Positions 8,198 to 17,525 of a DNA stretch of 64,000 nt are shown here, one piece after another. Every line of letters starts with the position of its first letter. Position 1 is the stretch's first letter. The notes beneath the pieces are model-generated. The model did no database searches and was not told the DNA's origin. It saw nothing but the letters and a program-made list of their open reading frames with translations. The stretch is from DASWHR01 sp036398095. Its GTDB lineage: Bacteria; Actinomycetota; AC-67. The position numbers were made by a program, and so were the translations under genes. Location: assembly GCA_036398095.1 (NCBI GenBank), contig DASWHR010000010.1:11452-75451 (forward strand). The letters run 5' to 3'.

Positions 8198-9526
8198 CTA
8201 GACGAGCGCGGGCGCGGCCGCGTCGAGGAAATGCGGATGCGCGCCGGTGATCCGGGCCGTGAGGAACGTTCCGGGGGCGGCCGCGCCGCGGATGTGGGCG
8301 ATCTTGTTCGTGCGCGTCCGGGTCGTCAGCACCGCCGGGTCCTTCTTGGACGGACCTTCCACGAGCACCTCGAAGTGCGCCCCGATCAGCGCGGCGTTCT
8401 TCGCAAGCGAGATGCGCTCTTGCGCTTCGACCAGACGGCCGAACCGTTCGGCGACGACGGCGGGCGGCACCTGCTCGTCATAGCCGGCGGCGTCGGTCCC
8501 GGGCCGCGTCGAATACTGGAACGTGTAGGCCGAGTCGAATTGGGCCTGCTCGACAACGCGCAACGTCTGGGCGAAGTCGTCGTCGGTTTCGCCGGGGAAG
8601 CCGACGATGACGTCGGTCGAGACGGCGACGGCCGGGATCGCCTCGCGAATCGCATCCAGCCACGCGAGGTAGCGGCCGCTGCGGTAGGAGCGACGCATCC
8701 GGGAGAGCACCCGATCCGAGCCCGATTGCAACGGGAAATGGATGTGCTCGCACACGACCGACGACGATGCCATCGCATCGATCACGTCGGGCGTGAAGTC
8801 GTGAGGGTGCGGACTGGTGAACCGCACGCGTCGCAACCCTTCCACGTCGTCGAGCGCGCGGAGCAGCTCGGCGAACAGCGGCCGGCCGTCCAGGTCGCGG
8901 CCGTAGGTGTTGACGTTCTGGCCGAGCAAGGTCACTTCCAAGACTCCCTCGCCGGCAAGCGCCCGGACCTCATCGAGAATCTCGCCCATCCGGCGGCTGA
9001 CCTGCTTGCCGCGCACGAGCGGCACGATGCAGAACGTGCAGGCGTTGTCGCAGCCGACGCTGACGCTGACCCAGGCATGGAACGGATGATCGCGCCGCGC
9101 GGGTAGCGCGCTCGGAAATACCTCGGTCTGCTCGCGGAATTCGAACGCGGTGGCGCCGGTCCGTTCGCGTTCGCGAAGCAACGCGGGAAGCTCGCCGACG
9201 GCGAACGTTCCGAACGCGACGTCCACCCACGGCGCCTTCTCGATCACCAAGCCTTTGTCCTTCTGAACCAGGCAGCCGCCGACCGCGATGCGAAGGTCGG
9301 GGTTCGCATCCTTGGCGGGCTTGAGCGCTCCGAGCGCACCGTAGAGCTTATTGTCGGCGTTTTCGCGGATGGCACAGGTGTTGAGCAGCACCAGGTCGGC
9401 GTCGGAGGCCGTGGCGGCGCGCTCGTAGCCTTCGGCCTCGAGCAACCCGGAGATGCGCTCCGAATCGTGCTCGTTCATCTGGCAGCCGAAGGTTCGGACG
9501 AAATATCGCTTGGTCACGGCGATCAT
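8198..9526 (-). CDS. miaB: tRNA-2-methylthio-N6-dimethylallyladenosine synthase
   Basis: A 442-residue radical-SAM methylthiotransferase. The auxiliary iron-sulfur cluster cysteines are C15, C51 and C85, and the radical-SAM triad is C159-x3-C163-x2-C166 in GCDNACTFCIVPLVRG. A TRAM domain closes the C-terminus (about 375-440). It completes the ms2i6A37 modification begun by MiaA. It heads the miaB-miaA-dapF-dapL-hflX run; the terminator of the preceding DUF11 gene lies just upstream, so it should have its own promoter. A GTG nine bases downstream is an alternative start. Confidence 0.95.
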   Translation of the reverse strand: MIAVTKRYFVRTFGCQMNEHDSERISGLLEAEGYERAATASDADLVLLNTCAIRENADNKLYGALGALKPAKDANPDLRIAVGGCLVQKDKGLVIEKAPWVDVAFGTFAVGELPALLRERERTGATAFEFREQTEVFPSALPARRDHPFHAWVSVSVGCDNACTFCIVPLVRGKQVSRRMGEILDEVRALAGEGVLEVTLLGQNVNTYGRDLDGRPLFAELLRALDDVEGLRRVRFTSPHPHDFTPDVIDAMASSSVVCEHIHFPLQSGSDRVLSRMRRSYRSGRYLAWLDAIREAIPAVAVSTDVIVGFPGETDDDFAQTLRVVEQAQFDSAYTFQYSTRPGTDAAGYDEQVPPAVVAERFGRLVEAQERISLAKNAALIGAHFEVLVEGPSKKDPAVLTTRTRTNKIAHIRGAAAPGTFLTARITGAHPHFLDAAAPALV

Positions 9527-9562
9527 GCTACCGCTCTCGACGGCGCGTCACTCGCGAAAGCG

Positions 9563-9591
9563 AAAGGGCCGGGAGACAATCCCGGCCCTTT
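9563..9591 (-). terminator. Rho-independent terminator of the DUF11 surface-protein gene
   Basis: A perfect 12-bp stem (9563-9574 with 9580-9591) with a five-base loop lies 14 bases past the DUF11 stop codon. On the minus strand the stem ends in TTT followed by further T-containing sequence. It separates the surface-protein gene from miaB. Confidence 0.8.
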
Positions 9592-9604
9592 CCCCCTTCG
9601 CGTT

Positions 9605-12600
9605 CTAGGCGTCGCTTCGTCCGCTCTTGCGCCGCCCGAGGAGCACCAGGGCCGCTCCGCCTGCCAGGAACATCAGACCGTAGAGCCAGCCGGCCGGGCC
9701 GGTACCGGTCGGAACCAGGCGCACGCCCGCGACCACGGTCACCGTCGCCGGGTCGGTGTCGCTGACCCGCAGGCCGAGCACGTCCTCGCCCGAGGCGGTC
9801 CCGATGTTGGTGATCGCCGTCGTCCCCAGCACCGCGCTGCGCGTCAGGGTCGCCTTCGCCCCGGCGGCCAGCGATGCGACGGTGCCGATCGTTCCGAGCT
9901 TGTCGTCGGTAACGAGGACATCGAACAGCGTCGTGTCACCGGTGTTGGTGACGACGTAGCTGTAGATGACCGGCGTCCCGAACGTGCCCGACACGGGCGA
10001 GACGGTCTTGTTCAGGTCGATGTCGGGAGCGATCAGATCCACGACGTGGTCGTCATCGTCGGTCACGGTGACGCTATTGCCTACGCCGGTCGCGGTTGCC
10101 GTGTTCGGCAGCGGATCCGGGTCGGTGGCGGTGATGATATGGTCGCAGGTGTAGATCCACGTCTCACCCACCTCGAGCAGCCCGTCGCCGTCGTCGCCGA
10201 GCCGGAACGCCGGCGCGGCATCGCAGTTCGGGTCGGTCACCGCCACCTGCGCGAGCGGCGTGAGCGTCGTCGTCGTCACGGCCATCGTGTAGGAAGCCGT
10301 GTCGCCGCGATGCGCGAGATCCGGTCCCTCTTTGACGATGTTGATTCCGACGGGGCAATCCACCACGATCGTCGCGTTGGCTTGCGCCGAGCCGTCGTTG
10401 CTCGTCGTGACCGCGGCGACGTTGACGATCGCACCGCATGTGAGCCCCGTGGTCGGCGACGAGATGTGCACGGTCGCAACGGCCGCCGGGGCCATCGTGC
10501 CGAGACTGCACGTAAGCGTGCCGCTCGTGATCGAGCAGGATGCCGCCGCGGTGCCGCCGTCGATCGTCCACGACAAGCCGGGGTTGCCCGGCAGCGTGTC
10601 GGTCACGGTGACGCCCCGCGCCTCGCCGGCCCCATCGTTGCGGACGGTGATCGTGAACCCGATCGCCTCACCGGCCGTCACGGCTGCGTCGTCGGCGGTT
10701 TTGACGATCTGGATCGAGGCGCAGTCAACCTGCGTCGCGTCACTGTCGGTGACGTCGGCGTGGTTGGAGGCCGACGCCGTGGCGGTGTTGTCGTAGGTTC
10801 CGCACGACGCCCCGGTCGTGGCCGATGCAACGTGGACCGTCGCACTCGTCGCCGGGCCCATGTCCCCGAGGTCGCATTCGAGCGAGCCGCCGGTGATGGT
10901 GCACGAACCGGCCGCGGTGCCACCGTCGATGCTCCAAGCGATTCCGGGACCGGACGGCAGCGGATCGGAGACGACCACGTCGCGCGCCGACCCGGGTCCG
11001 TCGTTGAAGACGGTGATCGTGAAGCCGATCGGGTCGCCCGCGGTCACGGACGCGTCGTCGGCCGTCTTGACCAGTCGCAGCGACGGGCAGCGAACCTGAA
11101 TCGAAGCGCTCGCCTCGTCGCTGCCGTCGTTGGTCGTGGTCACGCTCGCCGTGTTCTGGAGCGTTCCGCACGACGCGAACGTCGTCGGGCTGGACACGTG
11201 AACGGTCGCCGTTGCGCCGGCCGACATAGTGCCGAGCGCGCAGGCCAGGGTGCCGCCTGCGATGGCGCACGAACCGGCCGCGGTTCCGCCGTCGATCGTC
11301 CAGGTCAGTCCGGCCGCGGCGGGAAGCGGGTCGCTCACGGTGACGTCGTATGCCGCGCCGCTGCCGTCGTTGTGGACGGTCACGGTGAATCCGACGGGAT
11401 CTCCGGCGCTGACGATTCCGGAGTCGGCCGACTTCTCGATCGAGATGTCGGCGCAGCGGACCTGAATCGTGGCGGCGTCGGTCGCCGTTCCGTCGTTGCT
11501 CGCCGTCACGGTGGCCGAGTTGTCGATCGTGCCGCATGATGCGGCGGTCGTGGCGCTCGAGATGTGCACGCTTCGTACGGCCCCGAACGGCATCGTCCCG
11601 AAGGAGCACGACAGAACGCCGCCGGCGATCGAGCATGCCGCCGCGCCGCTGCCGCCGTCGATGTGCCAGGACAGGCCGGCCGCGGACGGAAGCGTGTCGG
11701 TCACGGTCACGTTGTACGCGTCGCCGTCACCCGTGTTCGAGATCACCAGCAGGAAGCCGATCTGATCCCCGGCGTTGACGACCGCGGCGTCCTCGACCTT
11801 GAGGATGTTCACCGTTGCGCACCGAACCTCGAGCGAGGCGCGGTCGTGGTGATCGCCGGCGTTGCTGGAATGGACGCTTGCGACGTTGTCATAGGTCCCG
11901 CAATCGTCCGCGTCTGAGGCAGCCTGGACGTGCACTGTGAACGACGTGCCGGCCGCCATCGTGCCGATCGTGCAGGTCAGGGTGCCGCCGGCGATCGAGC
12001 ATCCGGCCTTCGCCGGCGAGATCACCCAGGCGAAGTCGCCCGGCAGCGGGTCGGTCATGACCACGTCGAATGCCGAGCCGGGGCCGTCGTTGTGCACGGC
12101 GATGGAGAAGCCGACCGTGTCGGCGGCGGAAACCGACGAGTCGTCGGCGGTCTTGACGATGCGCAGGTCGGGGCAGTCCACGCGGACCGAGGCCTGCGAC
12201 GAGTCCGTGCCGTCATTGGTCGTCGTCACCGATCCGGTGTTGTTCACCACGCCGCACGAGGACGGCGTCGTCGGGCTGATCAGGTGAACAGTCCGAACCG
12301 CTCCGGCGCTCATCGTGCCGATCGCGCACGTGAGCGTGCCGCCGGCGATGACACACGATCCGGCCGCGGATCCTGCGTCGACCGTCCAGAGGAGTCCGGC
12401 GGCGGCCGGCAGCACGTCGGTGACGACGACGCCGAAGGCGGAGCCGGATCCATGGTTGGTGATAGTCAGCGTGAAGCCGATCGGCTGTCCGGCACTGACG
12501 GCCGGCGCGTCCGGCGTCTTGTCGATGTCGATGTCGGCGCAGTTGACGACGATGGCGACGGGTCCGGCGCTGTTGTTGACCAGCGCCGACGACGGTTCGT

Positions 12601-14572
12601 TGCTCGCCCCCACGGTCGCCTCATTGTCGTGCAGGCCGCAGTCGTCGAAGTCGGTCGGGCTTTGGACGTGGATCGTGATGCTCGCGCCGGGCGCCAGCGT
12701 CGCGAACGAACACGTGAGCACGCCGCTCGCGATGCCGCAGCCCGGAACGGCCGGGTTGATCGTCCACGAGAACCCGGCGGGAAGCACATCGTGAACCGTC
12801 ACGTTCTTGGCCGTTCCGGCACCGATGTTGGAGACCGTGATGTCGTAAGAGACGGTCTCCCCCGCGCTGACCTCAGGCGTCGTCGTGGACTTGAGCACCC
12901 GAACGTCCGGGCACCGAACCGTGATATCGGCCGAGTCCGACCCCGATCCGTCGTTGGTCGAGGTGAATCCCGCCGTGTTCGGCAACGTCCCGCACGAATC
13001 CGCGGTCGTCGGCGACACGACGTGCACACGCAGCGTCGCGCCGGCAGCCAGACTCGCCTGCGTACAGGTGAGCGTCGATCCGGCAATCCCGCACGTCGCG
13101 CCGGCCGAGGAGGACTCGATCGTCCATGCCATGCCGGAACGCTGCGGCAGCGAGTCGGAGATCACGACGCCCTTCGCCGCCCCGGCGCCGGTGTTGGTCA
13201 CCTCGATGGTGAAGCCCACCTGACTTCCGGCGTCGACAACGGTCGCGTCGGCCGTCTTGACGATATCCAGCTCGGGACACCGCACCGTGAAGGTGACCTG
13301 GTTCGATTCGTTATCGTTTCGATCGGCGATCGCTTCGACGGCTGCGTCGATACGGGCCCGGTTGGTGCGCACGCCGCACGATGCCGGCGTGGTCGTCGCG
13401 GTGATCGTCACGACGACGGTGTCCGGCTCGGCGCCGGTCGTGTTGCCGTCGCTCGCGGCCAAGGTTCCGACCGCGCAGGTGACGACGTTCCCGGCGCCGA
13501 CGCTGCACGTTCCGGTCCCGCCCGCCGTGTTCGGGTCGACATCGAATGTCGCCGACACGCCGGTGAGCGAGTCGAGCAAGTCGTCGGTGATGACAACACC
13601 GGTGGCTTGCGCGATGCCGTCGTTGGTTCCGACGAGCGAGAAGGAGATCTGATCGCCCGCGTCGACGGTCTGCGTCGGCGGGGATTTGGTGATATGCACG
13701 TCGGGGCAGCGTGCCAGCGTCAGCGGCACCGGCTCGCCGACATCTTTGAGTTGCGAATTGAAGGACTCACCCGATGCACGCGTCTTCACCGAGAACTGCG
13801 CGAAGCCGGGACACCCCGGGAACTGTGAGCCGAAGATGGCACCCAGGCTGAGGGCCGCTTCCCCGAAACGCAGCGTATCGACGGTTCCGCCACCGAAGGG
13901 GGCGGCCGAGGGCCGCAGGACCGAAACACCGTTGACGTCGGCGCGCGCCGACCCCGCCGGCAGCGTCGCAAGGTTCCAGCTTCCCGACAGCGCGGTGCCG
14001 CTCCACGTGCGCACCTCGACGGTCGCTTCCTTGCCGCCCCCGTCGAAGTCGTAGACGACCAGAAGGTCACCGGCCGTTCGTTCCGGGATGACTGCGCCCT
14101 TGGAGTTGGTGACGGTCGTTACCTTCTGGTTGAACTCGAAGTTCGCGTGTGCGTCTCCCACGCCTTCGACCTCGAGCCGTTCGAAGCCGATGAACAGGTA
14201 GGCGTCGGTCGCCGTCACCGAGGTCGCGCCGTAGAAGCGAGTGAGATCGTCCTTCCCCGGAGGCTTGGGGCCATCGGTGAACGTCCATGTGTCGGGCGTT
14301 TCCTCTTTGGCGCCGCCGCCGAACACATCGTCGGTTGCCGAGTTGAAGGCGTCGTCCCCGCGCGAAACGGTTCCGGCGATGGTTGCCCAGTCCTTCGTCG
14401 CGCCGGTGATGGCCGGCACGAACGGGAACGCAAAATCACCGTCGATCTCGAATCCGCCGACGTGGCCGGCGGTTGCCGTGTGGCTCGCGAAGGACGAATT
14501 GGAATTCAACGATGGAAGGACTCCAACCAGCAGCAGCGAAACAACGAATGCACGATAGACGCGCGTGCGCAT
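9605..14572 (-). CDS. Giant secreted DUF11-repeat surface protein
   Basis: About 1655 residues. The frame is open to 14692, but ATG at 14572 has a GGAGAGAGGG ribosome site and is followed by a signal peptide (MRTRVYRAFVVSLLLVG). An N-terminal domain of roughly 290 residues (Gly/Asp-rich, lectin-like by appearance) precedes about nine tandem repeats of about 122 residues of the DUF11/conserved-repeat type. Most begin with C-[PA]-[DS] and carry further cysteines in SCxIAGGxLxC and SCG, so each could hold two disulfides. Two diverged repeats, VRLVPTGTG, a hydrophobic span and RRKSGR follow, like a wall- or membrane-anchoring tail. Probably a long surface stalk or adhesin; ligand unknown. Confidence 0.9.
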   Translation of the reverse strand: MRTRVYRAFVVSLLLVGVLPSLNSNSSFASHTATAGHVGGFEIDGDFAFPFVPAITGATKDWATIAGTVSRGDDAFNSATDDVFGGGAKEETPDTWTFTDGPKPPGKDDLTRFYGATSVTATDAYLFIGFERLEVEGVGDAHANFEFNQKVTTVTNSKGAVIPERTAGDLLVVYDFDGGGKEATVEVRTWSGTALSGSWNLATLPAGSARADVNGVSVLRPSAAPFGGGTVDTLRFGEAALSLGAIFGSQFPGCPGFAQFSVKTRASGESFNSQLKDVGEPVPLTLARCPDVHITKSPPTQTVDAGDQISFSLVGTNDGIAQATGVVITDDLLDSLTGVSATFDVDPNTAGGTGTCSVGAGNVVTCAVGTLAASDGNTTGAEPDTVVVTITATTTPASCGVRTNRARIDAAVEAIADRNDNESNQVTFTVRCPELDIVKTADATVVDAGSQVGFTIEVTNTGAGAAKGVVISDSLPQRSGMAWTIESSSAGATCGIAGSTLTCTQASLAAGATLRVHVVSPTTADSCGTLPNTAGFTSTNDGSGSDSADITVRCPDVRVLKSTTTPEVSAGETVSYDITVSNIGAGTAKNVTVHDVLPAGFSWTINPAVPGCGIASGVLTCSFATLAPGASITIHVQSPTDFDDCGLHDNEATVGASNEPSSALVNNSAGPVAIVVNCADIDIDKTPDAPAVSAGQPIGFTLTITNHGSGSAFGVVVTDVLPAAAGLLWTVDAGSAAGSCVIAGGTLTCAIGTMSAGAVRTVHLISPTTPSSCGVVNNTGSVTTTNDGTDSSQASVRVDCPDLRIVKTADDSSVSAADTVGFSIAVHNDGPGSAFDVVMTDPLPGDFAWVISPAKAGCSIAGGTLTCTIGTMAAGTSFTVHVQAASDADDCGTYDNVASVHSSNAGDHHDRASLEVRCATVNILKVEDAAVVNAGDQIGFLLVISNTGDGDAYNVTVTDTLPSAAGLSWHIDGGSGAAACSIAGGVLSCSFGTMPFGAVRSVHISSATTAASCGTIDNSATVTASNDGTATDAATIQVRCADISIEKSADSGIVSAGDPVGFTVTVHNDGSGAAYDVTVSDPLPAAAGLTWTIDGGTAAGSCAIAGGTLACALGTMSAGATATVHVSSPTTFASCGTLQNTASVTTTNDGSDEASASIQVRCPSLRLVKTADDASVTAGDPIGFTITVFNDGPGSARDVVVSDPLPSGPGIAWSIDGGTAAGSCTITGGSLECDLGDMGPATSATVHVASATTGASCGTYDNTATASASNHADVTDSDATQVDCASIQIVKTADDAAVTAGEAIGFTITVRNDGAGEARGVTVTDTLPGNPGLSWTIDGGTAAASCSITSGTLTCSLGTMAPAAVATVHISSPTTGLTCGAIVNVAAVTTSNDGSAQANATIVVDCPVGINIVKEGPDLAHRGDTASYTMAVTTTTLTPLAQVAVTDPNCDAAPAFRLGDDGDGLLEVGETWIYTCDHIITATDPDPLPNTATATGVGNSVTVTDDDDHVVDLIAPDIDLNKTVSPVSGTFGTPVIYSYVVTNTGDTTLFDVLVTDDKLGTIGTVASLAAGAKATLTRSAVLGTTAITNIGTASGEDVLGLRVSDTDPATVTVVAGVRLVPTGTGPAGWLYGLMFLAGGAALVLLGRRKSGRSDA

Positions 14573-14672
14573 TGCACTCACCCTCTCTCCCACGAGCCTC
14601 ATCCGCGTCGTCGCGGACGTTCTCGTTCCCGCTGTCATGGTCACGCGGAAATGGCCCCGACGGAATAGAGAG

Positions 14673-14688
14673 TTAGGCCCAAAGTCCT
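14673..14688 (-). promoter_or_regulatory. Imperfect palindrome resembling a DosR/DevR-type box
   Basis: On the minus strand this reads AGGACTTTGGGCCTAA, about 100 bases before the DUF11-protein start. It resembles the actinobacterial DosR consensus GGGACTTNNGNCCC. Only this one copy was noticed, so the call is tentative. Confidence 0.25.
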
Positions 14689-14724
14689 CCACGCATTGGG
14701 ACTACGGAGACTCGAAATAGGCGA

Positions 14725-14749
14725 AGAGTCCCGCACGGAGCGGGACTCT
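14725..14749 (-). terminator. Terminator of the hpd-hmgA operon
   Basis: A perfect 10-bp stem (14725-14734 with 14740-14749) and five-base loop lie 28 bases beyond the hmgA stop codon and before the DUF11 leader. The T-tract is weak. Confidence 0.65.
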
Positions 14750-14777
14750 CGTTTCCTATGCGGCGAAGCCGGTGCGG

Positions 14778-15887
14778 CTACTCGAAACCGTAGCCTTTCG
14801 CCCACGACGTCTCGTAGCCGTCGATCGCCGCCGCGAGCGCGGCGTCGTCGAGCGTCAGCGGTTTGACCGCTTCGACCATCACGGCAACTTCGTCGGCGAA
14901 CTCCTTCGTCTTCGCCGCCTCAAGCGCCGGAGCTTGCGGGCCGTGATGAAGTCCCTGAGGGTGGATGGTCATCATTCCCGGAGTAATCCCGGCCCGCGAA
15001 AAGAACTGCCCCTCGTGGTAGAAGATCACTTCGTCGTTGTCGATGTTCGAGTGGAAGAATGGGACCCGCAGCGCGTCCGGGTCGCCCGTTTCGGTCGGCC
15101 GCGGCGCGAACGTGCATACCGCGAAACCGTCGTTCGCCCAGGTGCAGTGAACGCTCGGCGGCAGGTGATAGCGGGGCGAGACGACCGGCCGGAAGTCCTT
15201 GACGTTGAGCCGCATCGGACACAGGTCGCCTTGCCACCCGACGACGTCGAGCGGGTGGTAGGGATAGGTCAACGAGGTGTACGCGTTGTCGCGCTTGACA
15301 CGCACCTCGAAGCGGCCCGGTTCGTCGTGCGGGTCGGGTTCGGGCGTCGCGATCACGCCGGGATCGAATTGCGCGTGACGGCCAAGCATCCCCCGGTCGG
15401 GGATGTGGAACTCCCCGGCGCCTTCGATGACGAGCAAGAACAGCTCTTCGTCGGGCACGAAGCGATGCGTCGTCCCCTTCGGGACGATCAAGTAGTCGCC
15501 GGACTCGAACGTCAGCGGTCCGTAGTCGGTTTCCATCGTGCCCCGGCCGCGGTGCACGAAATAGCACACGTCCCCATCGGCGTCCCGCAAGAAGTACGGC
15601 ATCGGATCGCTGCGACGCGACACGTACAGGGCGCAGTCGTCGCTGAACGCGATCCGCTGCCACATCCCGGCCGCATCGGTCATGTCCTGCGGCTTCAGAG
15701 CCGCGACGTCGATGGCTCGCGGCCGAAGCGGCCCGTCGATTGCGACCCACGCGGTCGGCGGGTGCGTGCGATACAGGTGACTCGCACGGCCTTCGAACGC
15801 CTCGCGGCCGTGTTCTTCTTCGTAGGTGCCCTCGGGAAGCCCGACGTGCGCCTGCTTGGTGATGCGTCCCTTCGACAGCGGAAACAT
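14778..15887 (-). CDS. hmgA: Homogentisate 1,2-dioxygenase
   Basis: A 369-residue cupin-type iron dioxygenase that opens the ring of homogentisate to maleylacetoacetate in tyrosine and phenylalanine breakdown. The C-terminal cupin carries the likely iron-binding segment PFFHSNIDNDEVIFYHEG and the later MTIHPQGLHHGPQ. The N-terminal half contains YFLRDADGDVCYFVHRGRG, also typical. This is the shorter bacterial form rather than the roughly 440-residue eukaryotic one. It follows hpd by 17 bases, so substrate and enzyme are made in one operon; the later enzymes (maleylacetoacetate isomerase, fumarylacetoacetase) are not in the window. Confidence 0.93.
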   Translation of the reverse strand: MFPLSKGRITKQAHVGLPEGTYEEEHGREAFEGRASHLYRTHPPTAWVAIDGPLRPRAIDVAALKPQDMTDAAGMWQRIAFSDDCALYVSRRSDPMPYFLRDADGDVCYFVHRGRGTMETDYGPLTFESGDYLIVPKGTTHRFVPDEELFLLVIEGAGEFHIPDRGMLGRHAQFDPGVIATPEPDPHDEPGRFEVRVKRDNAYTSLTYPYHPLDVVGWQGDLCPMRLNVKDFRPVVSPRYHLPPSVHCTWANDGFAVCTFAPRPTETGDPDALRVPFFHSNIDNDEVIFYHEGQFFSRAGITPGMMTIHPQGLHHGPQAPALEAAKTKEFADEVAVMVEAVKPLTLDDAALAAAIDGYETSWAKGYGFE

Positions 15888-15904
15888 TCGCCCTCCCTAG
15901 AGCC

Positions 15905-16996
15905 CTAGAGCGTCCCGCGCAGCTCTTGCTCGCGCTCGATCGCCTCGAACAGGGCCTTGAAGTTGCCGAGGCCGAAGCCGCGGGATCCGTGCCGCTCGAT
16001 CACTTCGAAGAACACCGTCGGGCGGTCCATCACCGGCTTGGTAAATATCTGGAGCAGGTAGCCGTCCTCGTCGCGGTCGGCCAGGATCGACAATCGCTTC
16101 AACGCTTCGATATCGACTTTGGTCAGGTCGGCGAAGCGGTGCGCGACCTCTTCGTAGTAGGCGTCGGGCACACGTAGGAATTCGATGCCCCGATCCCGCA
16201 GGTCCGAGACCGTGGCGACGATGTCGTTGGTGAGCAGCGCCACGTGCTGAACGCCGGCGCTGCCGTAGAAGTCGAGGTACTCGTCGATCTGCGAGCGCTT
16301 CTTCCCTTCGGCCGGCTCGTTGATAGGGAACTTGACCCGGCCCGAGCCGTCCCACATCACCTTCGACATCAGGGCCGTGTATTCGGTCGAGATCTGATCG
16401 TCGCGGAAGTGGACGAGGTTCTGGAAGCCCATCACGCGCGCGTAGTAGTCGGCCCACACGTTCATCTTCCCCATTTCGACGTTGCCGACGACGTGGTCGA
16501 TGATCTTGAGCCCGCCCTCGGCACGCGGGTCGTCGACGGCGGAAAACCCGGGCAGAAACGGCCCCCCGTACTCCTCGCGTTGGATCAGCGAATGGACGGT
16601 CTCGCCGTACGTGCCGATCGCGGCCCGGACGACCTTGCCGTGCTCGTCCTCTGAGATCTGCGGCGAGTGCACGTCGATCGCTCCCCGTTCGAGGGCAACC
16701 CGGTATGCCTCCTCGGCGTCGGGAACGCGAAGCGCGATGTCGCGAACGCCGTCTCCGTGACGCGCGACGTGCGCGGCAACCGGCGACGAGGGGCCCAGTG
16801 AGCCGGTGATCGCGAAACGAATCTTTCCCTGCTGCAGCACCCGCGTCGTCCGATCGCGAACCCCGGTCTCCAATCCCGCGAATGCCACCTCGCGGAAACC
16901 GAGCGCTCGCGTGTAATAGTAGGCGGCCTGCTTGGCGTTTCCGGTCCAGAATTCGATGTGATCGATTCCGAGTACGGGAAATGCGTCATCGGTCAT
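15905..16996 (-). CDS. hpd: 4-hydroxyphenylpyruvate dioxygenase
   Basis: A 363-residue non-haem iron dioxygenase that converts 4-hydroxyphenylpyruvate to homogentisate. Two glyoxalase-fold halves are seen, and the three iron ligands of the C-terminal half are in place: H168 in IIDHVVGNV, H251 in GVQHVALLTND and E331 in VFFEVIERHG. The C-terminal helix GFGLGNFKALFEAIEREQ is normal. ATG at 16996 has GGAGGTGA upstream. It heads the tyrosine-catabolic pair with hmgA. Confidence 0.95.
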   Translation of the reverse strand: MTDDAFPVLGIDHIEFWTGNAKQAAYYYTRALGFREVAFAGLETGVRDRTTRVLQQGKIRFAITGSLGPSSPVAAHVARHGDGVRDIALRVPDAEEAYRVALERGAIDVHSPQISEDEHGKVVRAAIGTYGETVHSLIQREEYGGPFLPGFSAVDDPRAEGGLKIIDHVVGNVEMGKMNVWADYYARVMGFQNLVHFRDDQISTEYTALMSKVMWDGSGRVKFPINEPAEGKKRSQIDEYLDFYGSAGVQHVALLTNDIVATVSDLRDRGIEFLRVPDAYYEEVAHRFADLTKVDIEALKRLSILADRDEDGYLLQIFTKPVMDRPTVFFEVIERHGSRGFGLGNFKALFEAIEREQELRGTL

Positions 16997-17081
16997 GACG
17001 AGTCACCTCCATGATCGATCGAAGCGTATCACCGGCCGGCAGCCACACCCGGGCGAACTCGGGCCGTCGGGGCTGATGCGG

Positions 17082-17402
17082 TCAGACCTGCGGAGCGGCA
17101 ACCGCTGCCGCAGCGTCCTTCGCGGGCATCGCGTCCGTGCGATTCCGGTCCAGCACCGAAAGGCAGATGGCCGTGCGTCCTTCGCCACCGATCTCGATGT
17201 CTTTGAACGCGGGAATGCACACCGGGTCGATACCATCTTCGGACACGAACGAGCGGGCGATGGCGATCGCCTTGACGGCTTGGTTGAGCGCTCCGGCGCC
17301 GATCACTTGCACATCCACGTAGCCGCGCTCGCGCAGGATCCCTGCGATCGCCCCGGCCACGGAATTCGGACTCGACTTGGCCGAGACCTTGAGAAGTTCC
17401 AC
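17082..17402 (-). CDS. spoVS: SpoVS family protein
   Basis: A 106-residue protein whose first 90 residues are a close match to SpoVS (KVSAKSSPNSVAGAIAG, IGAGALNQAVKAIAIARSF, CIPAFKDIEIGGEGRTAI), a small Alba-like predicted nucleic-acid-binding protein. The last 20 residues are an alanine-rich tail. In Bacillus SpoVS affects septation and spore coat stages; in non-sporulating bacteria the role is unknown. Start is GTG with GAGGGG upstream. It follows rny, and the same rny-spoVS neighbourhood occurs in other bacteria, so a role tied to RNA turnover or division is possible but unproven. Confidence 0.92.
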   Translation of the reverse strand: MELLKVSAKSSPNSVAGAIAGILRERGYVDVQVIGAGALNQAVKAIAIARSFVSEDGIDPVCIPAFKDIEIGGEGRTAICLSVLDRNRTDAMPAKDAAAAVAAPQV

Positions 17403-17419
17403 GGGTTGGGCCCCTCTAC

Positions 17420-17448
17420 TCCGACGTCCTGGTTTTTGTCCGACGTCC
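17420..17448. repeat. Two 10-bp direct repeats upstream of spoVS
   Basis: TCCGACGTCC occurs at 17420-17429 and 17439-17448, 19 bp apart, in the short rny-spoVS gap. Each copy contains the palindrome GACGTC. This spacing, close to two helical turns, would suit a dimeric or tandem binding site. Confidence 0.4.
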
Positions 17449-17525
17449 CGACCTCAGTCTCCAATGGTTGCGTCGGATTGTCCACCGTTGTCCGAATCTT
17501 TTTTTTGCTGCCGGGGGGCGGCCGG

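Noticed and set aside
9605..9720. LPxTG sortase signal at the end of the DUF11 protein
   Set aside because: The tail has VPTGTG, a hydrophobic span and basic residues, but not a true LPxTG; I only call it anchor-like.
9467..13828. Long plus-strand reading frames antisense to the DUF11 gene (and similar ones at 5432-7195, 26044-28362, 41914-44112, 56572-59118)
   Set aside because: They are Arg/His/Gly/Asp-rich mirror frames expected opposite GC-rich codons; the minus strand encodes recognised proteins throughout.
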